The translations under genes were made by a program, and so were the position numbers. A DNA stretch of 64,000 nt, taken from contig NZ_LIPF01000005.1 of the NCBI RefSeq assembly GCF_001905385.1, positions 310,001 through 374,000 of the forward strand. The letters are read 5' to 3'. A model generated the notes under the pieces. It made no database searches. It saw nothing but the letters and a program-made list of their open reading frames with translations, and was not told where the DNA came from. Source of the DNA: Streptomyces sp. CB02414. GTDB taxonomy: Bacteria; Actinomycetota; Actinomycetes; Streptomycetales; Streptomycetaceae. Positions 1-8,494 of the stretch are shown one piece after another; within the stretch, counting starts at the first letter, position 1, and the number at the start of each line of letters is the position of its first letter.

Positions 1-367
1 AGTCGCCGGCGCGGGAGAACAGCATCCGCAGGGAGTTGGAGAGGTTGGTGACCGTGCCGACCGAGGAACGGGACGTCGGCCCCGTACGGCGCTGCTGGAG
101 CGACACGGCGGGCGGCAGCCCGGTGATCTCGCCGGCCTTCGGGGCGCCGACCTGGTGGATCAGCCGGCGGGCGTACGGCGCGACCGACTCGAAGTAGCGC
201 CGCTGCGCCTCCGCGTACACCGTCCCGAAGGCCAGCGACGACTTCCCGGACCCCGAGACACCGGTGAACACGGCCACCACGTCCCGGGGGATGTCCACGT
301 CCACGCCCTTGAGGTTGTGCTCACGGGCGCCGCGCACCCGGACGTACGGGTCGTGGGGACTGTGCAT
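1..367 (-). CDS. UvrA-type ABC ATPase (excinuclease subunit A paralogue), N-terminal part
   Basis: UvrA proteins are tandem ABC ATPases that recognise damaged DNA; paralogues also occur beside drug-resistance genes. Reading leftward from the ATG at 365-367, the protein has the family opening of an REHNLKGVDVDIP stretch, then a Walker A motif GVSGSGKSS near residue 36, then YAEAQRRYFESVAPYARR. This is the start of the first UvrA nucleotide-binding domain. The gene runs off the left edge, so only about 122 residues are visible. I cannot tell the repair UvrA from a shorter UvrA2-like paralogue; the short N-terminus before Walker A and the LIHQVG variant favour the paralogue. Confidence 0.85.
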   Translation of the reverse strand, partial: MHSPHDPYVRVRGAREHNLKGVDVDIPRDVVAVFTGVSGSGKSSLAFGTVYAEAQRRYFESVAPYARRLIHQVGAPKAGEITGLPPAVSLQQRRTGPTSRSSVGTVTNLSNSLRMLFSRAGD

Positions 368-431
368 CGCGGGGAACTCCGTACGGTCTTCGGCCCGGTC
401 GAGTCCGGGGAGGGGGACAAACCCCGCGATT

Positions 432-1451
432 CTACGCCGCGGCGATGGCCGTCGCCGTGCCGGTGACGCGGGCGAGCCGCCGGTAGGAGTCCAGCAGGGC
501 CTCGCGGTCGTACGTGCTCGTGGTGACCAGGACCTCCTGCGCGCCCGTGTCCTCGACCAGCGACTCCAGCTCCTCGGCGACCTGCTCCTCGGTGCCGGCG
601 AGGTGTCCGGCGAGCCCCGACTCGTACAGGTCGCGCTCCTTGGCGGTCATCGTCCGGGCCGCGGCCGCCTCGGCCGGGGGCAGCGGCGGGAAGGAGCCGC
701 GGGTGCGGGCCTGCGCCATGGACCAGGCCTCGGGGACCAGGAGCCGCCGGGCCGTCTCGGGGCTGCCGGCCACGGCGATCGTGCCGGAGACGACGACGTA
801 CGGCTCGCTGCCCCACTCGGAGGGACGGAACCCGGCGCGGTAGCGGTCGATGCCGCGCAGCATCCGGTCGCGGTCGCGCAGGTCGCCGATGACCATCGGC
901 AGCCCGGCCCGGGCCGCCACGGCCGCGCCCTCGCCCATGGCCAGCACGAACGGCGGCACCGTCAGCCCCTCCGCCGGGCGGGCGTGCACCCCGGTCGGGG
1001 ACGTGCCCCGGAACCAGCCCAGCAGCTCGGCCAGTTGCGCGTCGAAGTCGTCGGCGTCGTCCTTGTCCCGGCCCAGCGCCCTGCGTACGCCGTCGGTGAA
1101 GCCCACCGAACGGCCCAGCCCCATGTCGACCCGCCCCGGAAACAGCGACTCCAGCACACCGAACTGCTCGGCGACGACCAGCGGCCGGTGGTTGGGCAGC
1201 ATCACGCCGCCGGTGCCGACCCGGATGCGGCGCGTGGCGCCGGCGACGGCGGCGGCCAGCACGGTCGGCGCCGAGCCCGCCACGCCGGGCACGCCGTGGT
1301 GCTCCGCCACCCAGAACCGGTGGTAGCCCAGCCGCTCGGCCTCCCGTGCCAGCGCCACGGTGTCGCGCAGCGCCTCGGCGGCGGTGTGTCCCTCGCGGAT
1401 GCGGGAGCGGTCGAGGACGGAGAAGCGGGTGGAGGCGATCACTGAGCTCAC
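432..1451 (-). CDS. LLM-class flavin-dependent oxidoreductase
   Basis: A luciferase-like monooxygenase-family TIM-barrel enzyme of 339 residues that would use reduced FMN or F420; the substrate is unknown. The family pattern is clear: AREAERLGYHRFWVAEHH near the N-terminus, then a RIRVGTGGVMLPNH strand, then FPGRVDMGLGRS. I chose the GTG at 1449-1451 because homologues begin just before the ASTRFSVLDRS segment. An ATG at 1496 would add 15 residues with no family resemblance, and a GTG at 1442 is also possible. No clear Shine-Dalgarno sequence precedes any of them. The gene diverges from the HAD gene, whose start is only 59 bp away. Confidence 0.85.
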   Translation of the reverse strand: MSSVIASTRFSVLDRSRIREGHTAAEALRDTVALAREAERLGYHRFWVAEHHGVPGVAGSAPTVLAAAVAGATRRIRVGTGGVMLPNHRPLVVAEQFGVLESLFPGRVDMGLGRSVGFTDGVRRALGRDKDDADDFDAQLAELLGWFRGTSPTGVHARPAEGLTVPPFVLAMGEGAAVAARAGLPMVIGDLRDRDRMLRGIDRYRAGFRPSEWGSEPYVVVSGTIAVAGSPETARRLLVPEAWSMAQARTRGSFPPLPPAEAAAARTMTAKERDLYESGLAGHLAGTEEQVAEELESLVEDTGAQEVLVTTSTYDREALLDSYRRLARVTGTATAIAAA

Positions 1452-1510
1452 ACCGGGTTCAACGCCTGCGCGGCGCCAGGATTCCCGGCAGCGCAATCTA
1501 GGGTGGGCGG

Positions 1511-2002
1511 GTGACCGACAGCGAGAAACTCCCGGTGGCCGTGTTCGACCTGGACAACACCCTCGCCGACACCGCGCACCGGCAGCGGTTCCTGGAGCGC
1601 CGGCCCCGCGACTGGGACGCCTTCTTCGCCGCCGCGCCGCACGACGCGCCGCTCGCCGAGGGCCTCGCGCTGGTGCGGGAGAGCGCCGAGGAGTGCGAGA
1701 TCGTCTATCTGACCGGGCGGCCCGAGCGCTGCCGGCGCGACACGCTCGACTGGCTGGCCGCCCACGGCCTGCCCCAGGGGCCCGTGCACATGCGGGGCAA
1801 CGCCGACCGGCGGCCCGCCCGGCGCACCAAGCTGGAGATCCTCCGGCGGCTCGCCCGGACCCGCGAGGTCAGGGTCCTGGTGGACGACGACGAACTGGTC
1901 TGCGACGACGCCGAACGGGCCGGGTTCACCGTCGTCCGGGCCCGCTGGGCGGCGCGGTCGGCCGAACTGCGGGTGGCGCAGGAGCGCGAGGGCCGCACCT
2001 GA
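1511..2002 (+). CDS. HAD-superfamily hydrolase (polynucleotide-kinase 3'-phosphatase-like)
   Basis: A 163-residue haloacid-dehalogenase-fold phosphatase. The nucleophile motif is DLDNT at residues 13-17, the second motif is VYLTGRPE near residue 68, and the acidic motif is VLVDDDELVCDDAE near residue 124. The layout matches the small stand-alone HAD domain that resembles the phosphatase half of polynucleotide kinase; the substrate is unknown. The start is GTG at 1511. A TAGGGT hexamer at about 1500-1505 could be a -10 box so close that the message would be nearly leaderless, although GGGTGGGCGG just before the GTG can also be read as a ribosome-binding site. Confidence 0.8.
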   Translation: MTDSEKLPVAVFDLDNTLADTAHRQRFLERRPRDWDAFFAAAPHDAPLAEGLALVRESAEECEIVYLTGRPERCRRDTLDWLAAHGLPQGPVHMRGNADRRPARRTKLEILRRLARTREVRVLVDDDELVCDDAERAGFTVVRARWAARSAELRVAQEREGRT

Positions 2003-2023
2003 CCGCCCGGGCTCCCGGTCCGC

Positions 2024-2239
2024 TCAGTCCGTCTCCTCCAGGCGGAAGCCGAGCTTCAGGCCGACCTGCCAGTGCGCGATCCGCCCTTCCTCGATCTGGC
2101 CGCGGACCTGGGTCACCTCAAACCAATCGAGATTGCGCAGGGTCTCGGAGGCACGGGTGATGCCGTTGCGGACGGCCTGGTCGACGCCGTCGGGCGAGGT
2201 GCCGACGATCTCGGTGACCCGGTAGGTGTGGTTCGACAT
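2024..2239 (-). CDS. Dodecin family flavin-storage protein
   Basis: A 71-residue protein matching dodecins, small proteins that assemble into hollow dodecamers storing flavin or, in actinobacteria, CoA-type ligands. Diagnostic segments are TYRVTEIVGTSPDGVDQAVRN at the start, ASETLRNLDWFEVTQVRG in the middle with the ligand-stacking Trp, and the IAHWQVGLKLGFRLEE tail. Length and motif order are normal. It stands alone, converging with the HAD gene 22 bp away and separated from the lipoprotein gene by about 250 bp. Confidence 0.92.
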   Translation of the reverse strand: MSNHTYRVTEIVGTSPDGVDQAVRNGITRASETLRNLDWFEVTQVRGQIEEGRIAHWQVGLKLGFRLEETD

Positions 2240-2362
2240 GCGGGTGCTCCCTTCCGCGGGCGGCGGTGTGCCGTGTCACTCCACCGTGCCCCAAGCCGGG
2301 ACGTGGCGCGAGGCGTCGGGACCCCCGGCGGAGCAACCGGCCGTCACCCCTTGACCTCGGCA

Positions 2363-2376
2363 TTGGTACATACCAA
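2363..2376. promoter_or_regulatory. Inverted repeat TTGGTA-CA-TACCAA, candidate GntR/HutC-type operator
   Basis: A perfect inverted repeat with 6-bp arms and a 2-bp centre. It lies 8 bp downstream of a TTGACC hexamer (2351-2356) and 116 bp before the sugar-binding lipoprotein gene. The TGGT-N4-ACCA frame resembles sites bound by HutC/DasR-type GntR regulators (DasR sites centre on TGGTCTAGACCA). That this is an operator is inference from position and symmetry. Confidence 0.5.
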
Positions 2377-2492
2377 CATGGCTGCCACCCGTTCGAGCTC
2401 CGGGCTCGTTCCCCCACGTCGGGTCTCCCTTCGCATGCGCAGGACATCTCTGTCCGCGCCCGCACCTTGTTCGTCAGACAGAAGGACCCTCC

Positions 2493-3755
2493 GTGAGACG
2501 TCGCCTCCTCGCCCTTGTTTGCGTGTCCGCCTCCCTGCTCAGCGGCTGCGGCCTGATGTCGCAGGACGGCGAGGGCGAGCGGCGTGCGGTCACGGTCTGG
2601 CTGATGAAGGGCAGCGCCTCGGACGACTTCCTGAAGCGGTTCACCGAGGAGTTCGAGCGCGAACACCCCGGCCTGGACCTCGACGTGAAGATCCAGGAGT
2701 GGACCGGCATCGGCGACAAGGTGCAGACGGCCCTGAAGGCCGACGGCACCGACGGGCCCGACGTCATCGAGGTGGGCAACACCCAGGTCCCGCAGTACGC
2801 GGAGGGCGGCCGGCTCCAGGACCTGACCCTGGAGTCGATGCGGGACTGGGGCCTTCAGGACTGGCTGCCGGGCCTCGCCGAACCGGGGCAGTGGATGTCC
2901 CAGCAGTACGGCATCCCCTGGTACGCCGCCAACCGCGTGGTCATCTACCGCAAGGACCTGTTCGAGCAGGCCGGCATCACCGATACGCCCCGCACCCGCG
3001 AGGAGTGGCTCACCGCCACCGAGAAGCTCGACTCCGGCGGCGACCAGGGCATCTACCTGGCCGGTCAGGACTGGTACACCCTCTCCGGCTTCATCTGGGA
3101 CGAGGGCGGCGAACTGGCCGTGGAGGAGGGCGGGACCTGGCGGGGAGCCCTGGACTCCGAGGCCGCCCTGCGCGGCATGGACTTCTACCGCGAACTGCAG
3201 GCCCTGGGCGACGGCCCGGTCGACGCCGACGAGGAACACCCGCCGCAGGCCGGCGTGTTCGCCAAGGAGGACGTCGCGCAGATCGTCGCCGTGCCGGCGG
3301 TCGCCCAGAGCATCCTGCGGGACAACCCCGGCCTCAAAGGCAAGCTGGGCTTCTTCCCGGTGCCCGGCAAGACCGCCGACAAGCCCGGCGCCGTCTTCAC
3401 CGGCGGCTCCGACCTCGTCGTACCGAAGAACACCGACCAGCACGAGGGCGCCCTCGCCGTCGTCGAGGCTCTGGTCGGCGCCGAGTGGAACACCGACCTG
3501 GCCCGCACCATGCACTACGTCCCGAACAAGAAGTCCCTCGCCGACGCCGTCGCGGGCGAGGAAGCGGTCGCCGCCATGGCCGCCGGCGCCGCACAGGGCC
3601 GGGCGACCCCCGGCACGCCCCGGTGGGGCGCGGTGGAGGCGGACAACCCGATCAAGGAGTACATGACGAAGGTGCTCACCGGAGGCGACGCGGAGTCGGA
3701 GGCCGCCAAGGCCTCCGACCGCGTCACCGAACTCCTGGACCTGGACGCGCGCTGA
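2493..3755 (+). CDS. Sugar ABC transporter substrate-binding lipoprotein (orphan)
   Basis: A 420-residue extracellular solute-binding protein of the family that captures sugars and oligosaccharides (DasA/NgcE-like). The N-terminus is a lipoprotein signal with lipobox LSGC, Cys at residue 19, after MRRRLLALVCVSASL. Binding-protein hallmarks follow: VTVWLMKGSASDDFLKRFTEEFE, GPDVIEVGNTQVPQYA, and GIPWYAANRVVIYRKDLFEQAG. No permease or ATPase gene lies next to it, so it must share a transporter encoded elsewhere or act as a sensor. The start is GTG at 2493. Its 3' end faces egtD, 30 bp apart. A candidate operator lies upstream at 2363-2376. Confidence 0.9.
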   Translation: MRRRLLALVCVSASLLSGCGLMSQDGEGERRAVTVWLMKGSASDDFLKRFTEEFEREHPGLDLDVKIQEWTGIGDKVQTALKADGTDGPDVIEVGNTQVPQYAEGGRLQDLTLESMRDWGLQDWLPGLAEPGQWMSQQYGIPWYAANRVVIYRKDLFEQAGITDTPRTREEWLTATEKLDSGGDQGIYLAGQDWYTLSGFIWDEGGELAVEEGGTWRGALDSEAALRGMDFYRELQALGDGPVDADEEHPPQAGVFAKEDVAQIVAVPAVAQSILRDNPGLKGKLGFFPVPGKTADKPGAVFTGGSDLVVPKNTDQHEGALAVVEALVGAEWNTDLARTMHYVPNKKSLADAVAGEEAVAAMAAGAAQGRATPGTPRWGAVEADNPIKEYMTKVLTGGDAESEAAKASDRVTELLDLDAR

Positions 3756-3785
3756 CCCGCGCGGCCCGGACCAGGGCGCCCCGGA

Positions 3786-4748
3786 TCAGCGCACCACGCT
3801 CAGCGACAGCGCGAACCGGTCCTCGCCGTCCGTCCACCAGTGGGTCAGGTCCAGCCCGGCCCCCGCCAGTTCGGCGCGCACACCGTCCTGCCGGAACTTC
3901 GCGGACACCTCGGTGCGCAGCTCCTCCCCGGCCGCGAAGTCCACGGCCAGGTCGAGCGCCTGGACCTTGACCGTCTGCGCGGTGCGCGAGCGCAGCCGCA
4001 TCTCGATCCACTCCCGTTCGGCGTTCCACAGCGCCACGTGCTCGAAGGCGGCGGGCGCGAAGTCGGCCGCCAGCTCACGGTTGATCACGGACAGCACGTT
4101 CTTGTTGAACGCGGCCGTCACCCCGGCGGCGTCGTCGTACGCCCGCACCAGCACCTGTTCGTCCTTCACCAGGTCCGTGCCCAGCAGCAGGGTGTCGCCG
4201 GGGGAGAGCAGCCCCCTCACGGCGGTCAGGAACGCGGCGCGCTCCTCGGGCAGCAGGTTGCCGATCGTGCCGCCGAGGAACGCCACCAGCCGGGGCCCCG
4301 GCGTTTCGGGCAGGGTCAGTCCCGAGGTGAAGTCGGCGATCAGCGCGTGCACCTGGAGGTCCGGCCGCTCGGCGACGAGCGCCTGCCCGGCCTGGGTGAG
4401 GGCGCTCTCGCTGACGTCGACCGGCACGTAGCCGCGCAGCCCGGTCAGCGCGTCGAGCAGGAACCGCGTCTTCTCCGAGGAGCCCGAGCCCAGCTCCACC
4501 AGGGTGCGGGCGCCGGTCGCCGCGGCGATCTCGCCGGCCCGGTCCACGAGGATCTCCCGCTCGGCACGGGTCGGGTAGTACTCGGGCAGCGCGGTGATCT
4601 CCTCGAACAGCTCGCTGCCGCGCGCGTCGTAGAACCACTTCGGCGGCAGCCACTTCGGCGCACTCGACAGCCCCGCCAGGACGTCGTCGCGCAGGGCGGC
4701 GTCCGTGGCGTCCTCGGGCAGCGTGCGGGTGAGACGGAACGGGCTCAC
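3786..4748 (-). CDS. egtD: EgtD, L-histidine N-alpha-trimethyltransferase
   Basis: SAM-dependent enzyme that trimethylates histidine to hercynine, the first committed step toward ergothioneine. The 320-residue length is typical. Family segments are WFYDARGSELFEEI at 38-51, PEYYPTRAE at 55-63, the SAM-binding ELGSGSSEKT at 85-94, and FLGGTIGNLLPEERAAFL further on. The start is a GTG whose first bases overlap the egtC stop (GTGA, 4745-4748), so translation is coupled to egtC. It is the last gene of egtABCD and converges with the sugar-binding lipoprotein gene. Confidence 0.96.
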   Translation of the reverse strand: MSPFRLTRTLPEDATDAALRDDVLAGLSSAPKWLPPKWFYDARGSELFEEITALPEYYPTRAEREILVDRAGEIAAATGARTLVELGSGSSEKTRFLLDALTGLRGYVPVDVSESALTQAGQALVAERPDLQVHALIADFTSGLTLPETPGPRLVAFLGGTIGNLLPEERAAFLTAVRGLLSPGDTLLLGTDLVKDEQVLVRAYDDAAGVTAAFNKNVLSVINRELAADFAPAAFEHVALWNAEREWIEMRLRSRTAQTVKVQALDLAVDFAAGEELRTEVSAKFRQDGVRAELAGAGLDLTHWWTDGEDRFALSLSVVR

Positions 4749-5545
4749 GTGCGGGGCTCCTTAGGGGAGGCGAAAGCGTCTGCGAGGGCGTCGCCGCCCG
4801 GGTCCTTCAGCGGAGTGAGCAGCACCTCCGTGCCGCTCGCCGCGAGCAGCGTGCGGTCGGGGACCTCCTGCCAGTGCGGGTCGTCGTCGTACGGCTCCGA
4901 GGCGACGACCGTGCCGCCGCCGGGGCGCGTCAGGTACCACAGGGTGTCGCCCCAGGTGGTGGCCGTGACGGTGGCGCCGTCGGTCAGCAGCAGGTTGAGC
5001 CGGGAGGCCGGGGCCGCGTCGGCGACCTCAGTCACCGTCTCGGCGAGCGCCCGGCCCGCGTCGTCCCCGGCGCGCAGCCGGGCCAGCACGAGCGCCCACA
5101 CCAGCGCCGAGTCGTTGCGGGCCTCCAGCGCCAGCAGGTCCCCGGGCGGCAGCGACGACGCCACCGAGGCCAGCGTTCCGGGCCAGCCGGCCACGGCGCC
5201 GTTGTGGCTGAACAGCCAGGTCCCGGCGGCGAACGGGGCGGCCGCGGCCTCCGCGTCGGCCCCGGAGAGCGTCGCGTCCCGCACGGCGGCCAGCAGCGCG
5301 CCGGTCCGCACCACCCGCGCCAGGTCGGCGAAGGACTGGTCCGCCCAGATCGGCCCGGCCCGCCGGTACCGCGCCGGCACCGGGTCGCCCTCGGCGTACC
5401 AGCCGACGCCGAACCCGTCGGCGTTGACCGTGCCGTACCGCTGGTGCCGCGGCGCCCAGGACTGGCGGTACAGCCCGTGCGGCGGCGCCACCACGAGCCG
5501 GCCGATCGGTTCCCGAGGGCCCACGTAGGCCAGGTGACGGCACAT
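4745..5545 (-). CDS. egtC: EgtC, gamma-glutamyl-hercynylcysteine sulfoxide hydrolase
   Basis: Class II glutamine-amidotransferase-fold (Ntn) hydrolase that removes the gamma-glutamyl group from the EgtB product. The protein begins MCRHLAYVGP, so Cys2 becomes the N-terminal nucleophile after Met removal. DGFGVGWYA and TWLFSHNGAV match the amidotransferase fold. The length is 266 residues. An upstream in-frame extension is possible but would bury the catalytic Cys, so the ATG at 5543-5545 is fixed. The gene overlaps egtB by one base-step (ATGA/TGA at 5545-5547) and egtD by 4 bp. Confidence 0.95.
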   Translation of the reverse strand: MCRHLAYVGPREPIGRLVVAPPHGLYRQSWAPRHQRYGTVNADGFGVGWYAEGDPVPARYRRAGPIWADQSFADLARVVRTGALLAAVRDATLSGADAEAAAAPFAAGTWLFSHNGAVAGWPGTLASVASSLPPGDLLALEARNDSALVWALVLARLRAGDDAGRALAETVTEVADAAPASRLNLLLTDGATVTATTWGDTLWYLTRPGGGTVVASEPYDDDPHWQEVPDRTLLAASGTEVLLTPLKDPGGDALADAFASPKEPRT

Positions 5546-6906
5546 CAGGAAACCTCCGCCGACCGGGCGGTGCGGAAGCCGGAGAAGATCTGCCGCCGGA
5601 TCGGGTAGTCCCAGTTGCGGAAGGTGCCCCGGCAGGCCACCGCGTCCACGGCGAAGGAACCGCCGCGCAGCACCTTGTAGTCGGGCCCGAAGAACACCTC
5701 CGAGTACTCCTTGTACGGGAACGCCCGGAAGCCCGGGTACGGGGCGAAGTCGCTCGACGTCCACTCCCAGACGTCGCCGATCAACTGCCGCACGCCGAGC
5801 GGCGACTCACCGGCCGGATAGCTGCCGGCGGGCGCCGGGCGCAGGTGCCGCTGGCCGAGGTTGGCGTGTTCCGGGCCGGGGTCGGCGTCGCCCCACGGGT
5901 AGCGCATGGCGCGGTCGCCCGCCGGGTCGTGCCGGGCGGCCTTCTCCCACTCGGCCTCGGTGGGCAGCCGCCGCCCGGCCCAGCGGGCGTAGGCGTCGGC
6001 CTCGTACCAGCACACGTGCACCACCGGCTCGTCGGCCGGCACCACCTCGGTGACGCCGAAGCGCCGCCGCAGCCACTGCCCGCCGTCCCGCCGCCAGAAC
6101 AGCGGGGCGGTGATGGAGTGGCGGCGGATGTGGTCCCAGCCCTCGGGGGCCCACCAGCGCGGGTCGTCGTAGCCGCCGTCGTCGATGAACGCCTGGTACG
6201 CGCCGTTGGTCACCGGCGTGGTGTCGAGGTGGAAGGACGCCACCTCGCGCCGGTGCGCGGGCCGTTCGTTGTCCAGCGCCCACGGCTCGGCCGACGTGCC
6301 CATCACGAACGGGCCGCCGGGCACCAGGACCTCCGCGGGGCCGCTGAACAGCGGCACCGGGTCCGGGTCCGGCGCGGTCAGGGCCTGCGGGCCCTTGCGG
6401 AGCTGGTGCGTGATCAGCATGGTCTCGTCGTGCTGCTGCTCGTGCTGGGCGATCATCCCGAAGGCGAAGCCGGCCTCCGTCAGCCGCGTCCCGTGGAACG
6501 CGGTGGACTCCAGCACGTCCAGCGCCCGCCCGCGCACGTCGGCCGCGTACCGGCGGGCCTCGTCGGGCGGGAGCAGCGGCAGTTTGGGCCGGTCGGCGCG
6601 CGGGTGCTCGAAGGCGTCGTACAGGCTGTCTATCTCGGGGCGGATCGCCTCGTGCCCGGCGACGGCGCGCAGCAGCCACTGCTCCTCCTGGTTGCCGATG
6701 TGCGCCAGGTCCCACACCAGCGGGGACATCAGCGGCGACACCTGCGCGGTCAGGTCGGGGCCCTCCACGCAGCTGGTCAGCAGCGTGGTGCGGTCGCGGG
6801 CGGTGACCAGCGTGGCCAGGGCCCGCTCGCGCAGGGTCTCGGCATCGACGGGAGGTGAGGCGGTGGTGTCGGTGTCGGTGGCCGTGTCCATGGCGGGGTC
6901 GGTCAT
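5545..6906 (-). CDS. egtB: EgtB, iron-dependent hercynine oxygenase (sulfoxide synthase)
   Basis: Non-haem iron enzyme that joins hercynine and gamma-glutamylcysteine with oxygen, making the central C-S bond of ergothioneine. It has 453 residues. The N-terminal DinB-like domain carries the three-His iron ligands: His69 in LAHIGNQEE, then His155 and His159 in the HX3HXE motif AQHEQQHDE. The C-terminal half is a formylglycine-generating-enzyme-like domain (GPFVMGTSAEPWALDNE, RLPTEAEWEKAAR, VLRGGSFAVD, IFSGFRTAR). Use of gamma-glutamylcysteine rather than cysteine fits the presence of egtA and egtC. The start overlaps the egtA stop by 4 bp (6903-6906). Confidence 0.96.
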   Translation of the reverse strand: MTDPAMDTATDTDTTASPPVDAETLRERALATLVTARDRTTLLTSCVEGPDLTAQVSPLMSPLVWDLAHIGNQEEQWLLRAVAGHEAIRPEIDSLYDAFEHPRADRPKLPLLPPDEARRYAADVRGRALDVLESTAFHGTRLTEAGFAFGMIAQHEQQHDETMLITHQLRKGPQALTAPDPDPVPLFSGPAEVLVPGGPFVMGTSAEPWALDNERPAHRREVASFHLDTTPVTNGAYQAFIDDGGYDDPRWWAPEGWDHIRRHSITAPLFWRRDGGQWLRRRFGVTEVVPADEPVVHVCWYEADAYARWAGRRLPTEAEWEKAARHDPAGDRAMRYPWGDADPGPEHANLGQRHLRPAPAGSYPAGESPLGVRQLIGDVWEWTSSDFAPYPGFRAFPYKEYSEVFFGPDYKVLRGGSFAVDAVACRGTFRNWDYPIRRQIFSGFRTARSAEVS

Positions 6907-8204
6907 GGGCGGGTCTCCCTCCCGTGCGGGCCACGGCTCGCGCCGTCCGGCATCTCCAGCAGGTCGTCGGCGGGGCAGCGGCCCCTGAGGACGTAGCGCT
7001 CCAGGTACCCGGCGACGGCGTCCGTGACCGCGGGCGTGGTGCCGATCCGGGGCAGGGCGCCGAGCGCCGCGGTGAAGCAGGTGACGGCGGCCTCGCGCAG
7101 CTCCGGATCAGTGAGGGCGTGCCGGGCCGCGTCCTGGTACAGCGGGTTGTGCGGTGCCCGCAGACCGAGTGTGCGCTCCGCCAGCGGTTTCACCGCCCGG
7201 TAGGCGGTCTCGGTGGCCTCCGGGTCGTCGAAGAGCGCCGCCGTCACGGCGAGCGGCACGATCCAGCCGTCGTCCCCGGGCTGCGCGTCGATCATGCGCA
7301 GTTCCAGATGGCCGCGCGGTCTGACCGGCGGGAACAGCGTGGTGAGGTGGTAGTCCAGATCCTCCCGCGTCGGCGCTCTGGGCGTCCGGTTCCGGGTCCA
7401 CTCCCGGAAGGTCATGCCCTCCGGCACGTCCCAGGGCCCGCCGTCCCGGCGCACGCACATCACCGGCGCGTCCAGGACATGCCGGGTCCAGGCGCCGCGG
7501 GGATCGGAGTCCAGCGCGGGACCGCCGGCCCGCCCGGTGCCGATCTGGGTCCAGCGCAGCTGACGGGTGGACCGCCAGCCGGTGGGCCGGTCGCCGGCCA
7601 GCGGGGAGTTCGCGAACGCGGCCAGCAGGACCGCGCCCAGGTGATGGGCCAGCCACCAGCGGCGTACGTGCCCGAGCGGGCCGGGCTCCTCGTGCCCGGC
7701 GTCCAGGCACACCTGCACGGAGGCGGAGGTGCACATCATGAAACGCCCGGCGGGGCCGGTGCGGTCGAGGCAGGCCTCCATGGCGTCGTAGCGCGGCTGC
7801 CGCAGGAAGCGGCGGGGCGCCTGCCAGGGGTCGTGGCCGAGGCCGACCAGGGCGAGACCGTCCTCGCGCAGGACCGCGCGGACCGCGTCGAGGTCGGCGG
7901 AGACGGCGCCGACGCACTCCGTCAGGGAGGCGGCGGGCAGTGAGCTGAGCTCCAGCTGGCCGCCCGGTTCGACGGTCAGCGCGGATCTGAGGGGCACGGT
8001 CCGCAGGGCGGCGTAGACCGCCTGGAGCCGTTCGGGTGCCACGGGGAGCCGTGGCGCGTGCGTGTCGTGGACCAGCCACTCCACCTCGACGCCCAGGCGC
8101 CGGGGCGGGCCGGTCTTGAAGCAGATGCCGTGGACAAGCGCCTCGACCTCCGCCTCGGTGACGGTGGTGCGTGGCCGGATACAGCCACCTACCGCTTCGG
8201 ACAT
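6903..8204 (-). CDS. egtA: EgtA, glutamate-cysteine ligase
   Basis: ATP-dependent ligase that makes gamma-glutamylcysteine for EgtB. It has 433 residues of the GCS2 type: GVEVEWLVHD near residue 40, PGGQLELSS, ASVQVCLDAGHE, and LELRMIDAQPGDD toward the C-terminus. I chose the ATG at 8202-8204 because AGGAGG sits about 8 bases upstream; a longer reading from 8312 has no such site. It is the first gene of the egtABCD operon. No PLP-type C-S lyase (EgtE) lies beside it, so the last sulfoxide-cleavage step must be encoded elsewhere. Confidence 0.94.
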   Translation of the reverse strand: MSEAVGGCIRPRTTVTEAEVEALVHGICFKTGPPRRLGVEVEWLVHDTHAPRLPVAPERLQAVYAALRTVPLRSALTVEPGGQLELSSLPAASLTECVGAVSADLDAVRAVLREDGLALVGLGHDPWQAPRRFLRQPRYDAMEACLDRTGPAGRFMMCTSASVQVCLDAGHEEPGPLGHVRRWWLAHHLGAVLLAAFANSPLAGDRPTGWRSTRQLRWTQIGTGRAGGPALDSDPRGAWTRHVLDAPVMCVRRDGGPWDVPEGMTFREWTRNRTPRAPTREDLDYHLTTLFPPVRPRGHLELRMIDAQPGDDGWIVPLAVTAALFDDPEATETAYRAVKPLAERTLGLRAPHNPLYQDAARHALTDPELREAAVTCFTAALGALPRIGTTPAVTDAVAGYLERYVLRGRCPADDLLEMPDGASRGPHGRETRP

Positions 8205-8431
8205 GTCGGGATCCTCCTGAGATTCCACCATGTCGCCGACCCGTTCACGGTGGGCCGGGTCGGCACACTCGTCCCACCCAAGACCCTCGTACGGCTCCGC
8301 ACAAGGGTGCACAGCGGGACATTCCGGCTCGGAAATCTCCGCGACCCGTCCGTTTCCGGGGCCTTTCCCCGGCGTTCCCCGGCCGGGAAACTCCGTTGCA
8401 CCGCAGCACCAGCATCACCCAGGATCACCAC

Positions 8432-8494
8432 ATGAGCACGACGGGGGAGACCGCGCGGCGCGCGGCCATGGCGTCCACGGGGGTGTCGCCATGA
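8432..8494 (+). CDS. Possible 20-codon leader peptide overlapping the PARG-like gene
   Basis: An ATG at 8432 opens a 20-codon frame (MSTTGETARRAAMASTGVSP) whose TGA overlaps the ATG of the next gene as ATGA (8491-8494). An AGGA lies about 8 bases before the ATG. The overlap would couple translation of the two frames, and the downstream ATG has no strong ribosome-binding site of its own. There is no run of one amino acid that would suggest a classic attenuator. It may be chance; the overlap and position are what make it worth listing. Confidence 0.35.
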   Translation: MSTTGETARRAAMASTGVSP

